A stretch of 64,000 nt of DNA from Trichomonas tenax (GCA_023091735.1 JALKBU010000017.1:62001-126000); one strand, 5' to 3'; positions 1 through 10,864 are shown, numbered from the stretch's first letter. The notes: generated by a model not told the origin, from the letters alone. Numbers and translations are program-made.

Positions 1-203
1 TATCTTTATAAAAGTAGGGCAGCTCTAACCAAGGCCTATTACCATAAACGAGAATAGAGGTATTGCTGCATTCATGGCCTAGATGTTGGTTGTTGCATTG
101 ATTATAACTTATGTCCTTTCTTTTTCGAAATAAAAATAATATCTTCGCAATTAGTGTGATAAGACGTAATTTGTTAACTCCCACAAAGCATATAGGCTAT
201 ATG
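1..203 (-). other. open minus-strand frame running off the left edge, possible partial gene or relic
   Basis: A stop-free minus-strand frame of about 67 codons enters at about 203, just after an in-frame TAG, and runs off the left edge. It has no ATG near its beginning. The translation starts with a hydrophobic/basic stretch (LRLITLIAKILFLFRKRK) and then becomes Cys- and aromatic-rich (HECSNTS, RPWLELPYFY). That composition is unlike the surrounding AT-rich noise, and the DNA from 1 to 100 is more GC-rich than what follows. I recognise no family. It could be the body of a gene that continues to the left, a decayed fragment, or chance: open frames of this length are common in AT-rich DNA. Confidence 0.2.
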
Positions 204-2298
204 CAGGCATTTTATTCCTATAACTACTCATAAACTCCTAAAATTGATCAAAATACGATTTCGATTTCGCTATTTTAATAAGTATTTACCAAATTTCTAT
301 TTATTTCTGTTATTAAGATGCAAATTCTAATATAGTACTTACATTGTTAAAGAAATTGTGTATGGGGATTCATTAATATTCTCTCTCGCTTAAAAATCGA
401 TCAAAACTTTAAACCATGAACTTTGAAAAAAAATCGTGATTTTTTCAAAAATCAAGATTTTGGTGAAAATCTAAAACCTGTTTTATTTGCATTAATGTAT
501 TTACTGATCATCACTTAGCAGTATTTTAGTAATAAAAGTACAAAACACAAAAGAATAAAAAAATGTTAAAAACTTGAATATTTCTCGATTTCAAGATTAA
601 ATTTCCATTATTTGAAGCATTTTAATCATTGTACTACCAAAATTTATTGAAAATATTTGATTTTTGAGACGAAAACACACAAATTGTAATATGAATATAA
701 ATTTCACAACAATGCACTGTAGTATGAATATTAAACATGAAAACAAATTATCAAATTGCAATTCTAAAACCTTTTTTTGAATCTCGGCTTCTACATCAAG
801 AATATGATTGTATGTCAGTTGAATCCATTTATTATTAATATTGGTTCATGATAATATTAGCAAATAGTAACTTTAAGATCTATGCAATGAAATTTTAGGG
901 TCCACTTGTTTATTTTGCTACTTTACCATTACCAAAGTATTCATTAGCATATAGGCATTAAAATATCTATTAAAATGTTCAATAATTACGCCTTTTTCCT
1001 AGGAGATATTAATGATATTGTTAAAAAGTTAAAATTAAGCCGTAATACTTCAAACAATTATTCCTTAGTATGAGGGGAAACAAAATCAAGAAAGTTGTTT
1101 TTTAGTGAATTTTCAACATTTTTTCTTGTACCTAATAAGTGAAAAATACACCAAAAAGTGAAGGACGATACAGGAAGTTTGGCCATAGCGGACCCTTAAG
1201 AGAGGACTTTTCGACATTTAATTTTCCATTTTTACCTCTTCAAAATAACAAAATGATAGCATCAATAGAATTGACATTTTGTGATAATCCTGAATATCAC
1301 GAAAACAGCCCGATTTAGCGAATTTTTTTGAACTTGCGATAAAATTTGTAAATATTTCAAAAATTCTGAATAATAATCGTCAGCATTTCAATATAAAAAT
1401 ATTTCTGAGATCAATTCTTTTTTTCTTAATCTTTTTAGATTAATGTTTTAAAAAACGGCGTCTCGCCTTATTTTTGGCCTCTCTTTTATGAGCCGCCTCG
1501 CTTTCACCTCTCCTGCCTAGCATAACTATCGGATTATATTTGCTTTTACATGTTTTTTCCCTCACAAATTGCTATTTGAAAGATTCAAAATTAGCTGTTT
1601 TCCTACTAAATCTAGCTGGACCCTGCTGCCCACGAAATCCTATACCATAGAATACGATTGTAAGCCTTATTACTTGCTTACAGAAGATATCATGATCATG
1701 ATTAAACAAATTTCCGAGCTTAAAATCTTATTTTCTTTTATTCTACCCAAAGGGCTTCTTGGAATTTCGATTCTGCAAAGAAAAATTATGTTTTTTCTAC
1801 TTGATTAATTTTTGTCACATAAATCAATTATACGTGTCGTATTTTATTTCACATGTCTTCAATTATAAAAAGCTTGTATCAATGAACTTATATATTGTGA
1901 GCATGTTTATTTCACATTAAATTACCAAGAAAATTATGTCATGACTATAAAAATCTCAAAACTCAATAATTTTGATATAATTTGAATCAAAATAATTGAA
2001 AATCTTTATATTATATCATATTTGCTCTTGCACCTATGATTAAAACTATGAATTTAATATTTTATATATGCAATTTGAATAAAATGCAATAATTTTTCAT
2101 GGATATATCGAATTTAGGCACAAATTGTGTTTTGTCACAAAAATATTATACATTTTATTTAAAACCATCAGCTATGTATTGACAATATTCATAATATACA
2201 ACATTTTTCCATTTTTTAATTTTCTAAAATATATTTTATTTAGATATAAGTTGCCAAGATGCAAGCAGAACACAGAAGTTGAATATATATATATATGT
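204..2298. other. gene-free AT-rich region with one short GC-rich relic frame
   Basis: No gene is supported here. The sequence is strongly AT-rich with homopolymer runs. The exception is about 1440-1560, where a GC-richer minus-strand frame (ATG at 1523, stop at 1440) reads 27 very basic residues (core GESEAAHKREAKNKARRR) and stays open further upstream. This may be a fragment of a lost gene. A short TA dinucleotide run lies at about 2283-2298, next to the stop codon of the ubiquitin protease. A 79-codon plus-strand frame at 1569-1808 has biased, low-information composition and was not called. Confidence 0.5.
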
Positions 2299-4461
2299 TT
2301 ATTTATCTGAGTGTACATGTTGATAGAAAAGGACATATGACTGATTAAGGAAGCTTTCATTAAGCGAGCCAATAACAGAAAGATTGTCATCATTTGCAGT
2401 GAACCATTCACCGGTTTCTGAGTGCTTGACAACAGAAGTATAGTGGCCAACTGTTGCGATTGGTGAAATATGATTAGAAACAGCATATAATTTGTAGGTT
2501 GTAGGTGCCATTTTCTCTGCCCATGATTGGCCATTAATATTTAACTCGATAGGAACTTCAACAGTGGTATTAATCTTGACTGTTAACCTGTTGCTGTATG
2601 CAAATCTTTGAATGACGATAATAAGTATTTCTGGGGTCTTATAAAGAGATGATCTGCATGTTGTCTTAGATTTCTTGTGACAATATGGACATTCTTTGGC
2701 CTCTATAAATGTATCAATGAACTGTTCTTCGAAGCAGTCCTCTAATGTAATGTTTTCACTAACAGCGCCAGTGTTGACTGTCTTTGAAATCTTGATATCG
2801 TTTGATGTTGATTTGACAATAAAATGTTCATTCGTAAGCTTAATGCCATTGGAGCTGTATTCAGCATTTTCTGTGTAATTTGATGGTTTTTCAATTGTAG
2901 CGCTTGATGGATCAACAACCTGATTAATAATTTCTGAATAATCATCACTAACTTTTGTGAGAAGTGGGATGTACTCCCTTTCATCATTATAACTAACATT
3001 GATGAAAGTAAACATTTCATTCTCAGAATCATGTGGAATTTCATATGCTATGTAGCAAGCATTTCTTGATGGAATAACTGGTTTGCCGTCATAGACAAAG
3101 ATGAATTTATTCTCTGTACCGACAGCATTGTTGATGGCATAAGAAAATGATTTGAATGACTTGTCATTCGGGATTGATATTGTTATAGACTGAGCAGTAG
3201 CTTTTCCATATGGAACATATTGAATATTCATTGTTGGTGTTGGGATTGGTAAAAACATGGCCATATCGTTATCAAATTGAATAACAGACTTATGGCACTC
3301 TCCGCATATATATTCTGTCCTCGTGAAATAGTAGAGCATATCTGCAATTGGTGTTTTATTCGCTTCTTTGAATTCATCGAAGAATTTTTGTGCAACATCA
3401 CTTTCATTTTGTGAATCTGTGCATTCAGATTGAGCAACTATCTTTCTTGTTCCCTTATTTGTAGCATCAATTAATTTTTCGATGACCTTTTGAAGCAATT
3501 CGTGAGCATCTTGATGCATTCCCATAATCTGTGATGATAGTGAAAAGTGGTGTGTCAATGTTGTCAAGTTCATAGTATTTGTTCTTGCAGTCCAGAAAGT
3601 GTTAGTTGTCTCATGGAACAACTTTGCAGCTTTAACATTATCTGGTTTCCCATTAAGATCACTAAGGAATTCTGAACTGAGTACATATGATATAAATGGT
3701 GGTGTTTGCATCAAGCATTGCATAATTGAGTTAAAGAAGCATATGTTGCCAAGGTTGACGAATCCAACAAGTCCACGACGTGATGGAGATATCTTTGAAT
3801 AGCTGATAACTCTTGGTTTTAATGATTCATCTGTTTGTGCAGTGCTTGACTTTGCTGTTTGAGAACTATACTGCGGCTTCAAAACCAATTTGAATGATTG
3901 TGACATAGAATCATTGTCAATAGCAATTATATTGTTCTCAATATATGTGACTTCATTTCCTTTAATATCTTCAACGAATAAATCAACAATATTTTCATCG
4001 ACTGAAAATTTTTGGCAAATTTCTTTCTTTAAGTCCTTGTAAGTTTGGTAATAGTTGAAGTATATTGATTTTGTATCGTTTTTGAATGTAACTGTGAATT
4101 CTGGTAAATAAATTAATAATTCTTCCTTTTGCGTCTTAGGATTATAGATAACTGGTATTTTTACTTCTGGTGCAGCTCCGAAATGTTCAACAACAAAATT
4201 CCAAGCTTCTTCAGGAATCACGATAAAATCTGAAGGAATAAGAAGATTCTTATGAATGTATTTGTTTCTTATGATTCTCTCATTTGATGCTTGCAACTTA
4301 AAATCGTTCTGATTGCGTTTTGCTGCCAAATAAAATCTTGCATTCCATTTTCCGTCGAGAGCATACCACGGTTTGCCAACCTCCATCTTCGCGGCATTTA
4401 CTGATGCAGTGAATTTATCGTATAGTTCTGTAATCGTAATTTGCTGAAAATCTGTTGTCAT
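2299..4461 (-). CDS. ubiquitin-specific protease, USP4/15-like (DUSP + Ubl + USP)
   Basis: Deubiquitinating cysteine protease of the C19 family, predicted to cleave ubiquitin from proteins. With the start at 4461 it has 720 residues. A DUSP-like domain lies at about 10-100 (PWYALDGKWN, then VIPEEAWNFVVEHFG), followed by a ubiquitin-like segment at about 120-200. The USP domain opens with the Cys box NLGNICFFNS (nucleophile about Cys241). It ends with the His box GHYTSVV (His about 673) and a downstream NDDN pair that supplies the third catalytic residue. Two CxxC pairs (ICGEC, CPYCHK) look like the USP zinc ribbon. The triad is complete, so it should be active. The longest frame extends to 4518 but begins with TTG. 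The next in-frame ATG at 4461 is preferred, although a five-codon upstream ATG frame lies just before it. The upstream DNA carries the TTGACATGTAAA element. Confidence 0.9.
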   Translation of the reverse strand: MTTDFQQITITELYDKFTASVNAAKMEVGKPWYALDGKWNARFYLAAKRNQNDFKLQASNERIIRNKYIHKNLLIPSDFIVIPEEAWNFVVEHFGAAPEVKIPVIYNPKTQKEELLIYLPEFTVTFKNDTKSIYFNYYQTYKDLKKEICQKFSVDENIVDLFVEDIKGNEVTYIENNIIAIDNDSMSQSFKLVLKPQYSSQTAKSSTAQTDESLKPRVISYSKISPSRRGLVGFVNLGNICFFNSIMQCLMQTPPFISYVLSSEFLSDLNGKPDNVKAAKLFHETTNTFWTARTNTMNLTTLTHHFSLSSQIMGMHQDAHELLQKVIEKLIDATNKGTRKIVAQSECTDSQNESDVAQKFFDEFKEANKTPIADMLYYFTRTEYICGECHKSVIQFDNDMAMFLPIPTPTMNIQYVPYGKATAQSITISIPNDKSFKSFSYAINNAVGTENKFIFVYDGKPVIPSRNACYIAYEIPHDSENEMFTFINVSYNDEREYIPLLTKVSDDYSEIINQVVDPSSATIEKPSNYTENAEYSSNGIKLTNEHFIVKSTSNDIKISKTVNTGAVSENITLEDCFEEQFIDTFIEAKECPYCHKKSKTTCRSSLYKTPEILIIVIQRFAYSNRLTVKINTTVEVPIELNINGQSWAEKMAPTTYKLYAVSNHISPIATVGHYTSVVKHSETGEWFTANDDNLSVIGSLNESFLNQSYVLFYQHVHSDK

Positions 4462-4538
4462 ATTTTTAATGTCATTTTTGTTGAATTTTTGCCCTTGTTT
4501 TTTGTGGGACTGGGACAAAATAGAACAACGTGCTTTTC

Positions 4539-4583
4539 TGACATGTAACGTATTTTGACATGTAAAGTCAGGATGTCAAAATA
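4539..4583 (-). promoter_or_regulatory. paired ACATGT palindrome element upstream of the USP gene
   Basis: Two copies of TGACATGTAA lie at 4539-4548 and 4556-4565, followed by ATGTCAAAA. They sit 78-120 bases upstream of the chosen USP start. The same 12-mer, TTGACATGTAAA, recurs upstream of the pseudokinase-ankyrin gene and the fucosyltransferase-like gene. A promoter role is inferred from recurrence and position. Confidence 0.45.
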
Positions 4584-4649
4584 AAGGAAAGTGACGTGTT
4601 TGGGCGGGAAAAAATGGAAAAGTATCAATAGGTTGAAATGGATTGAACT

Positions 4650-4850
4650 CAATGTTGGAAGCCAAAGAAGACTTCATTATGAGTAGTTGTGGCCTCATAG
4701 TGAAGGATGACCTGGTGATCTAGCAGAGATGCATCCAGATGCATATTCAACAGAAGCATGATTCGATGCATGGCGAGGTCGGCCTGAGACTTCCAAAGCC
4801 CTCGAGTGGCCAAACCAGGCCCTAACAAGAACCCACTTATTGATTCAATT
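4650..4850. other. GC-rich island in AT-rich spacer, candidate structured RNA or gene relic
   Basis: About 160-200 bases of roughly balanced base composition sit abruptly inside AT-rich DNA. Features include repeated ATGCAT palindromes (about 4729-4773) and GC-rich words such as GGCGAGGTCGGCCTGAG. More than one reading frame is almost open. The plus frame from an ATG near 4651 meets a single TAG and then stays open to about 4830, and two minus frames are open for 45-60 codons. That pattern can reflect either a non-coding RNA or a decayed coding segment. I found no tRNA cloverleaf, no SRP or RNase P signature that I can defend, and no recognisable protein. Confidence 0.4.
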
Positions 4851-6145
4851 TTTAATACACATTACATTTTCACTTTTGATATTAATATATTATTATTTTT
4901 TCTATTTTTTATTTTTTCACAGATACCTTTTTCATTACAAGATTATTTTCATATTATTAATATATCATTAAATTCATAATTAATTGTTCTTGAATCATGA
5001 ATTAGATAATGTTTTCATATTACGTTCATTTTATATACTGATTTATATTATTTAGATTCTCAATTTGATCCTTATATTCTTTGTAAAATTCGTTTTTTAC
5101 TAAATTTTTATTTTTTTTTCCTTCAAATTATTTGTTTATAATTCATATTTACCATGCAAAAAGGGATAATTTCGACCGAGTTTCTTGGTTTGGAGTGCAA
5201 CAAAAACTTGCAATGATCTACGTATATGGTCTTCATACTCAGCGTGGAGTTTCAATCTATAAATGTCAGTATTGGTTAGACTACAAAGATATTTATAACA
5301 CTTTTTATAAAGGTGACAATTTGCCCGCGCAAAAAAGTGACTGTTTATTCATGAAAAGTGACTTTAAGGTTCTATGACACTTTTTGATGTTCACTTTTGT
5401 CCTAGGACTCGTTTTTTGTTTTTGATTCAATAAATACAATCTTCATAACCTTTTAAGTCTAAATTTCCGAAAATTGAAGAATTTATAGATACATTTTAGA
5501 TGATGAGCATATTTTCAGTCACAAATTTGTTAAGGAACTGAGAAACGCCATGATATATATTTTTGACGTGTAAATTGAATGTCAAATTTATCGAAGTCTA
5601 AATGTCTTTTAAATTGGTGTGAGTAACATTGAATTATTATGTTAATAATGTTGCAATCTTCAATTAGTTGAGTTTGGATCAAGAAATCTGATCATTCAAT
5701 AATTTCTCATGAATATATAAATTTGAAATTAGCTTAGAATTATTCACAAAGACTTGAAATATATAGTCCTCCTGTAGGGAGAATCTCCTGATCATTAAAA
5801 GTCCTATGAGGGCTATTAATTGTAGATCTTTTTGAGCATACATATAAGAAAAAAGAAAAAATACATTAGTCCTTATTTGAACCCAGTCTTAGTATCCTGC
5901 GATTTGATACAATATTGTGCTAGGCAAAATGTAAGGTGGCAAAAAAAAAAATTAAATATAAGATTGTTTTTTCCAGCTTTTCCCGATTTTTTTGACATTG
6001 GCGTTTCAACATGAATATTAGACAATTTAGGAGTTTCTTGTATGAAACATATATCATACATATTATATTACATTTTTATTTATTTAATCTATTGATCCAT
6101 CGAAATTTACTCTTCTTCAAGTAAGCAAGGAGTAAAATAATCAAG
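4851..6145. other. gene-free spacer with clustered start-site-like motifs
   Basis: No gene is supported. Most of it is AT-rich noise. On the minus strand between about 5310 and 5365, three copies of GTCAC(C/T)TTT occur within 50 bases. This is the same word that lies just upstream of the ATG of the nitroreductase, the TRMT2A-like gene and the pseudokinase gene. Nothing coding follows them, so they may be an orphaned promoter. The 81-codon plus-strand frame at 5132-5377 shows no recognisable protein features. Confidence 0.4.
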
Positions 6146-7159
6146 TCAAGTCGTTTCTACACAAACAGATATAGCTAGATAAGCCACTAATCTCAGGTTC
6201 AGTGGATTGAACGCTTCGCATGTGAAATCAATTCTAAAAGCTCTGCGTGGAATTCCACCTTCAACGTATTCATTAATTTTATTTCTATCTTCAAGGATTG
6301 CAAATCTCACAGAGTTTGTTAGAATAAATGCAGACTTAGCAACTGTAGCTGAGGATGATAGAGTCACTTGAATGAGTCTTGGAAGATCATAAAAAGCTCT
6401 ATATGCTATTGAAGTTGCTTTTTCGGAGATAATCAACTGCCGTAAATATGGCAGCAGAGACACAGCATATTCTTCGATGACAGTCAAACTTGATGGAAAA
6501 GCGATAGTCGTAATAACAGGTGTCATGTGCAATGCATATCTTAATAGCTTATTGACTTTTTCTGGGATCTTTATAACATCAATGTTTGCACTACTAAAGC
6601 AGCATACCCCAAATATGGTAACATTCGGATGATAAACAATTGAATTCACGGAATATGAAACAGCAAGCAATGCCGAGAAATTTTGATTATAAACACAACC
6701 ATTATATAAATTGAAGAGTGTGACATCTGAATTAACAGTGAACTCCATTTTACTTCCTATAAAGGCTTCAAAGTATATTTCAGTGATATGGCTCGTAATT
6801 GTGAATGTTTGGCTCAAATTACAATTTCCTCTTAGAATTTGTAACGATGCTGGGAAACTTATGGAAGAGATTAAATAACAGTTTGCAAATGCCATATCAC
6901 CAATATACGTGATTTTAGTTGCATATGTAAAATCAACCTTTTGCAACAAAGTGCAGTAAAAGAATGAATAGCGGCCAATCATTGTAAGTGATGAAGGTAA
7001 TTTCACTGATCTTAAAGTCAAATTAGTTGCTTGAAAAACATATGAAGTTTTATCACCATGATTAATCGCTGTACATGTACCTGGAACTTCAAAATCTACT
7101 GCATTAGTTACGTTCGATAGAACAGTTTTAGTACTATCAGTAAATTCATATGAAGTCAA
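6146..7159 (-). pseudogene. BspA-like leucine-rich-repeat surface protein fragment
   Basis: The frame encodes several LRR_5/BspA-type repeats (pattern IGxxAFxxCxxLxxIxFPxSL). Clear copies include SLTMIGRYSFFYCTLLQKVDF, ITYIGDMAFANCYLISSISFP and SSLTVIEEYAVSLLPYLRQL. This family is greatly expanded in trichomonads, where members are surface or secreted proteins linked to adhesion. The frame starts from TTG, with a stop three codons upstream and no ATG in the first 59 codons. No signal peptide, transmembrane anchor or cytoplasmic tail is seen, although full-length relatives usually have an anchor. I therefore read it as a truncated, probably non-functional copy. It lies about 100 bases downstream of, and on the same strand as, the broken phosphatase fragment. 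Confidence 0.7.
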
Positions 7160-7262
7160 AGAGCAGATTTAAAAATGACACTTTTCAGTTATGGGTTATA
7201 GATATTTTTCATATTTGTGAAAAGATTGAGTATATTTTCATATCAAAAATACAAACAAAATT

Positions 7263-7919
7263 TTAATTCATAAAATTATTTGTGAGTATTGGAATTGGAG
7301 ACATCGCAATAGGTCTTATCTTCTTATTGCCGAATGTATTTGGTATTCTCAACTTCGGCAACTTCCAAGGATTAGAAATTAACGATGTTGAAAATGCTCT
7401 CTTCGCATCATTGCCTGCATTAGGTATTACATCAAAGAAAACCCTATCACTTCTCTTGAGAGCTGAAATCGGAAACATGTTCTCATAGATTAATTTTTCT
7501 GTTATAATAATATATCCGCATTTGTTTCCTAAACTCGAATAATTTGATGAGCCGAACACAGTTATCAAATTATCGTTGTGTGTGCACTTGACACCATTGG
7601 CTACGCATTGATGAGCTCTAATAATGCAACTGAAATTATTTGTTTCAATGAATTCTCTCGTTGCTTCAGCGTTGAACTGGCAGCCTAATCCTCTGTGGTT
7701 TGGTGTAAATTTCTCTTCCGCATTGCAAGGATCTGACCATAGAAGATCATTTACAACATCAGGTGCTTCGACAGTAGGTATTGGTATCTTTTTCAGGTCA
7801 TTTAGTGTCAGTACCAGTGGAGAAATCCCACCATGTACGCAAAATATATCATTTTGTACAACAGTTGCCAATGGAAAACAGACGAAAACATCATTAAGCC
7901 AACACCAAATTTCGATAAT
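7263..7919 (-). pseudogene. 5'-truncated PP1-type Ser/Thr phosphatase fragment
   Basis: The C-terminal half of a PPP-family phosphatase is clear: the segment before and including FCVHGGISP, then LLWSDP, a RG-L-G-F-like stretch, the IIRAHQCV motif and TVFGSSNYSSLGNK (the SAPNY/CGN region of PP1). The N-terminal half, which carries the metal-binding GDxHG, GDxVDRG and GNHE motifs, is absent. Homology begins after an in-frame stop at about 7920 with IEIWCWLNDVF, and no ATG precedes it. A long Ser/Pro-containing tail follows the catalytic remnant. Without the first metal ligands it cannot be an active phosphatase, so it is called a pseudogene. The TTACATG cluster 250-320 bases upstream could be its old promoter. 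Confidence 0.8.
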
Positions 7920-8160
7920 TTAAATTACAGACATTATAACATAATTGTATCATTATTTTGACTTAACGACTTAGTTTATAAATATTATGGACTTAATAAC
8001 AAAATTAATTGCTATTCCAAAATGCGAAATTTTAATAATCAGCATTTATTAACAATATTGATAAGATAGCATTTAAATCATAATTAATACAATTTGATAT
8101 GGATGTGATAAAGGGATAACCACCAGAAATAGATATTATATCTTCCTAAAATTCAATAGT

Positions 8161-8238
8161 TTACATGATTTAATATGACATTTCCTTGAGTTTACATGGG
8201 AAAAGTGTATGTTACATGTCATATTAATATGTTACATG
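8161..8238. promoter_or_regulatory. cluster of four TTACATG words
   Basis: TTACATG occurs at 8161, 8192, 8212 and 8232. The third copy is the complete TTACATGTCA, the reverse complement of the element found upstream of three other genes here. No intact gene starts nearby. The closest candidate is the truncated phosphatase fragment on the minus strand, 240 bases away. It may be an orphan promoter. Confidence 0.35.
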
Positions 8239-8519
8239 ACAATTTTCCACATAACCCAGTCATCATGATTTAAACACATATCATTGAAGCTGTAACACAT
8301 CTTTCATGAAAATGCTTTTTGATAGCAATGAGACGAAATTTGAAAAATATATTTCTTCCAAATCTTAATTAGTGGCGTTATATAAGAATAATAAATATAT
8401 TTAAAGCAGCGTAATCGATTTGTTACAAAATCAATAGTATAAACTTTTTAGTTTATTGGATTTTTCGAAATTCAACGTACTCAAAAGCAAAATATGGGTA
8501 AAAGTCAATATAAACTTAA

Positions 8520-8660
8520 AGGGTGTATAGTGCTGTAGTTGTTATTCGGTGTTTTTACAATGAAGTTGGTATTAATGAAAAAACTGAAATCCGTTATACT
8601 GTCAAAAATGTGTATACCTCTAATGGAACAGAAAAGCATAGTGGAAAAGGCTGCATTTGA
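8520..8660 (+). pseudogene. unidentified coding relic, about 46 codons
   Basis: An open plus-strand frame between two stops, without ATG, reads a protein-like sequence with segments such as VVVIRCFYNEVGINEKTE and RYTVKNVYTSNG. It ends at TGA 8658-8660. The composition looks more like a real beta-rich protein than random AT-rich translation. The length alone is not significant and no family is recognised. Confidence 0.2.
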
Positions 8661-8917
8661 TAAAATTAAGTAATGATGAAATTTGTGATAAACAGATGCG
8701 GAAATAAAATTATTGAGCGGAAGTTTTAAAACTGAAAAGACTGAATTTAACTTACAGCACCTATATATCAAAAATAACATATTTATATGAAAATCTGTCT
8801 TAGTGGTGAAAAGATAGCATTGGCTTGCGTTTTTAGCATTTACCAGAAGGGTTTTAGACGCTGAATTTGAGTAAGAAATTAAATCGTGATAATTATATTC
8901 AATAACTTTGATATTAT

Positions 8918-9196
8918 CTAGTGAATTTGGTTGAGAAGGCCCAGTGCGTAGTGAACTTCAGCATACTTCTGCTGGAGTCCATTTGCAATCTTCTGTAAGA
9001 TCTTCCTTCGTTCATAATTTTGTCGAGCAAAATTAACCCACGAAAAAAATTGACCCACTCTGCTTTTAGCGATTCTCTGATTATGCACATCGACATTTCG
9101 AAAATTTCCCAAAAATTTAGATTTAGAAAGTCTCTCATATAAATATTTTAAATAATCTGTAAAATCAAACGATTGATTTGAAAAATCCTGAGAATG
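8918..9196 (-). pseudogene. unidentified 3' gene relic, about 92 codons, helical and basic
   Basis: An open minus-strand frame runs from just after a TGA (about 9197) to TAG at 8918. It has no ATG and begins SQDFSNQSFDFTDYLKYLYE. The C-terminal part looks like a genuine helical protein (FARQNYERRKILQKIANG, then EVHYALGLLNQIH). Absence of a start and decay of the upstream sequence suggest the 3' end of a truncated gene. I do not recognise the family. Confidence 0.3.
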
Positions 9197-10159
9197 TCAC
9201 TTTTGTGATTAATTCATTCAAATCGTTAAAGTTTTATTTCAACATTCCCATTACAATTGTGAAGTGATCGAAACTCTCAAAATATCAAGCACATGAGGTG
9301 TCGATATTAATAAAGCGATTTATGCATTAAGAATGCAGCTTGTATCCAGATTTTTGGCCAAAAATCTCGATTATTTGCAAGTATTGCAGATTGCCAAATT
9401 TTGAAACTTCGTTGTCCCTGATCTAGAGATCATTTTGGATTTATGACTGCGGTTAACTTCGTTTTTTTGAGTTCAATTTTTAAAGATTATTGCAGGGGAT
9501 AATTAGATTAAATAAGGACATCGTTAAAAAGCATAAAGTCATTTTGTTGAGCGGAACCGTATAAGTCCAATGGGTTCTTGTCAAAGAATCGATCTCTTGT
9601 ATAAACTTGAATTTTACTCTGAGTGTGAAAACGAAAATAGGGATTTGAAAAAAATAAGAGGGGATGACATAATTTGATCAAATTTTAGCTATTTGGGCTG
9701 TGGGTTTTAGAAAATATGATTTCCTGGGCCAAAGAAGCTTGTTTATATTGCGATTGCGCCTTTTCTTTGAGCACATGGTGACCTGATTGTGCCGGTAATT
9801 AAATATAGGTTGTATTAGTAAAACAGGATATACATGTCCCCTTCTTGTTCTCAATTTCAATGCTCAGCAAATCAATCTTAGATTTAATATTGGTCATTTG
9901 AATTTCTAAGCAATGATGGTAATTCGTTATAGGTATAGATACTGTAGATAATGGAAACATGCTTTAATGATAGAGTATAACTTTAACCCTAAAATTAGAG
10001 GTATTTTGCGATAGAAAAAGTCTGAAAATTAAATTGAAGAAAAACTACAAAGCTTATCTTTTGTATATTGTTGAGTAAGAGTTATTTTATCATTCTGGAA
10101 GCGGAATATCGCAGCAGTTTGGATAAATATTCTAAAAGAAATATAAGGAAATCGTAAGG

Positions 10160-10261
10160 ATGCAGCCCGGTCAAGGACGTCGACAATTAAACTACGGCTT
10201 ATGGTATAAGCTATTGCTTGAAGCAGATTTTTTTGCTAAATTAAAATTGCGAGTTAATTAA
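10160..10261 (+). other. small ATG-initiated frame of 33 codons in a GC-richer patch
   Basis: ATG at 10160 opens a 33-residue frame (MQPGQGRRQLNYGLWYKLL at its start) ending at TAA 10259. The first 60 bases are clearly richer in GC than the flanks. It could be the decayed 5' end of a gene, a micro-ORF or chance. No promoter element was recognised upstream. Confidence 0.2.
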
Positions 10262-10711
10262 TTTCAATGCATTAAATTGTATGTGACCATAGCATGTTGG
10301 AAACTTTTATATGAATGGTGTCTCGAGTCAATATAAACTTATGGAAATTTCTAATACATTTTTGATTTGAAACATTCTCTGTAAGGTCTCTCAGTGGCAT
10401 CTTTCGAGGCGCATGATTTGTATTGAAAAGATAAGTTTAATTGGAATGCTTGTTAATGAACTCTGAGTTCAATTATAACGTATTTTGAGTTGTCAGTTTT
10501 TATAAATTTTCCATCTTTTGATGCTCCCATTTGAAATTGCAAATTTAGTACGCACATGTAAAACAGAACATATCTGTAAAGTAACAATTAAAAATTGTAA
10601 GTTCGAAAAGAAGAAATCCACTAAAAGAATGTTAGAGTGAAGATTTTTTTGAGTTTTGCTTTTTTCATTGTAAAAACTTTTATTTAGAAAAATAAACAAC
10701 AATTAAATTCA

Positions 10712-10864
10712 TTATATTTTTTTCATTCGAAAAATCTCCAAATAAAGCGTTCCAAAGGTTTCTCCAACAATACGTTCGGTTTCAATAAACCTAGCACTGC
10801 TTGTACGCAAAGAGCCAGCTCTCAATGGGCGTGAGGAAGAATTGAAATTTTGCACCCATCCACC
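10712..10864 (-). pseudogene. unidentified 3' gene relic, 50 codons
   Basis: The minus frame is bounded by TAG at 10865 and TAA at 10712 and has no ATG near its start. It reads GGWVQNFNSSSRPLRAGS, then SARFIETERIVGETFG, and ends in a basic MKKI tail. The balanced composition and higher local GC (10775-10865) make a decayed gene end likely. Family unknown. Confidence 0.3.

Noticed and set aside
4462..4518. Longer N-terminus of the ubiquitin protease starting at 4518
   Set aside because: It begins with TTG and adds a low-complexity Lys/Gln/Asn segment; ATG 4461 fits better.
4690..4840. tRNA, SRP RNA or RNase P RNA in the GC-rich island
   Set aside because: I could not build a cloverleaf or find the conserved loop sequences; left as unknown.
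5132..5377. 81-codon plus-strand frame
   Set aside because: Low-information composition, no recognisable motif, and ORFs of this length are frequent in AT-rich DNA.
9678..9860. 60-codon minus-strand basic frame
   Set aside because: It starts at TTG; Arg/Lys/Asn-rich translation is common in this base composition, and no motif supports it.
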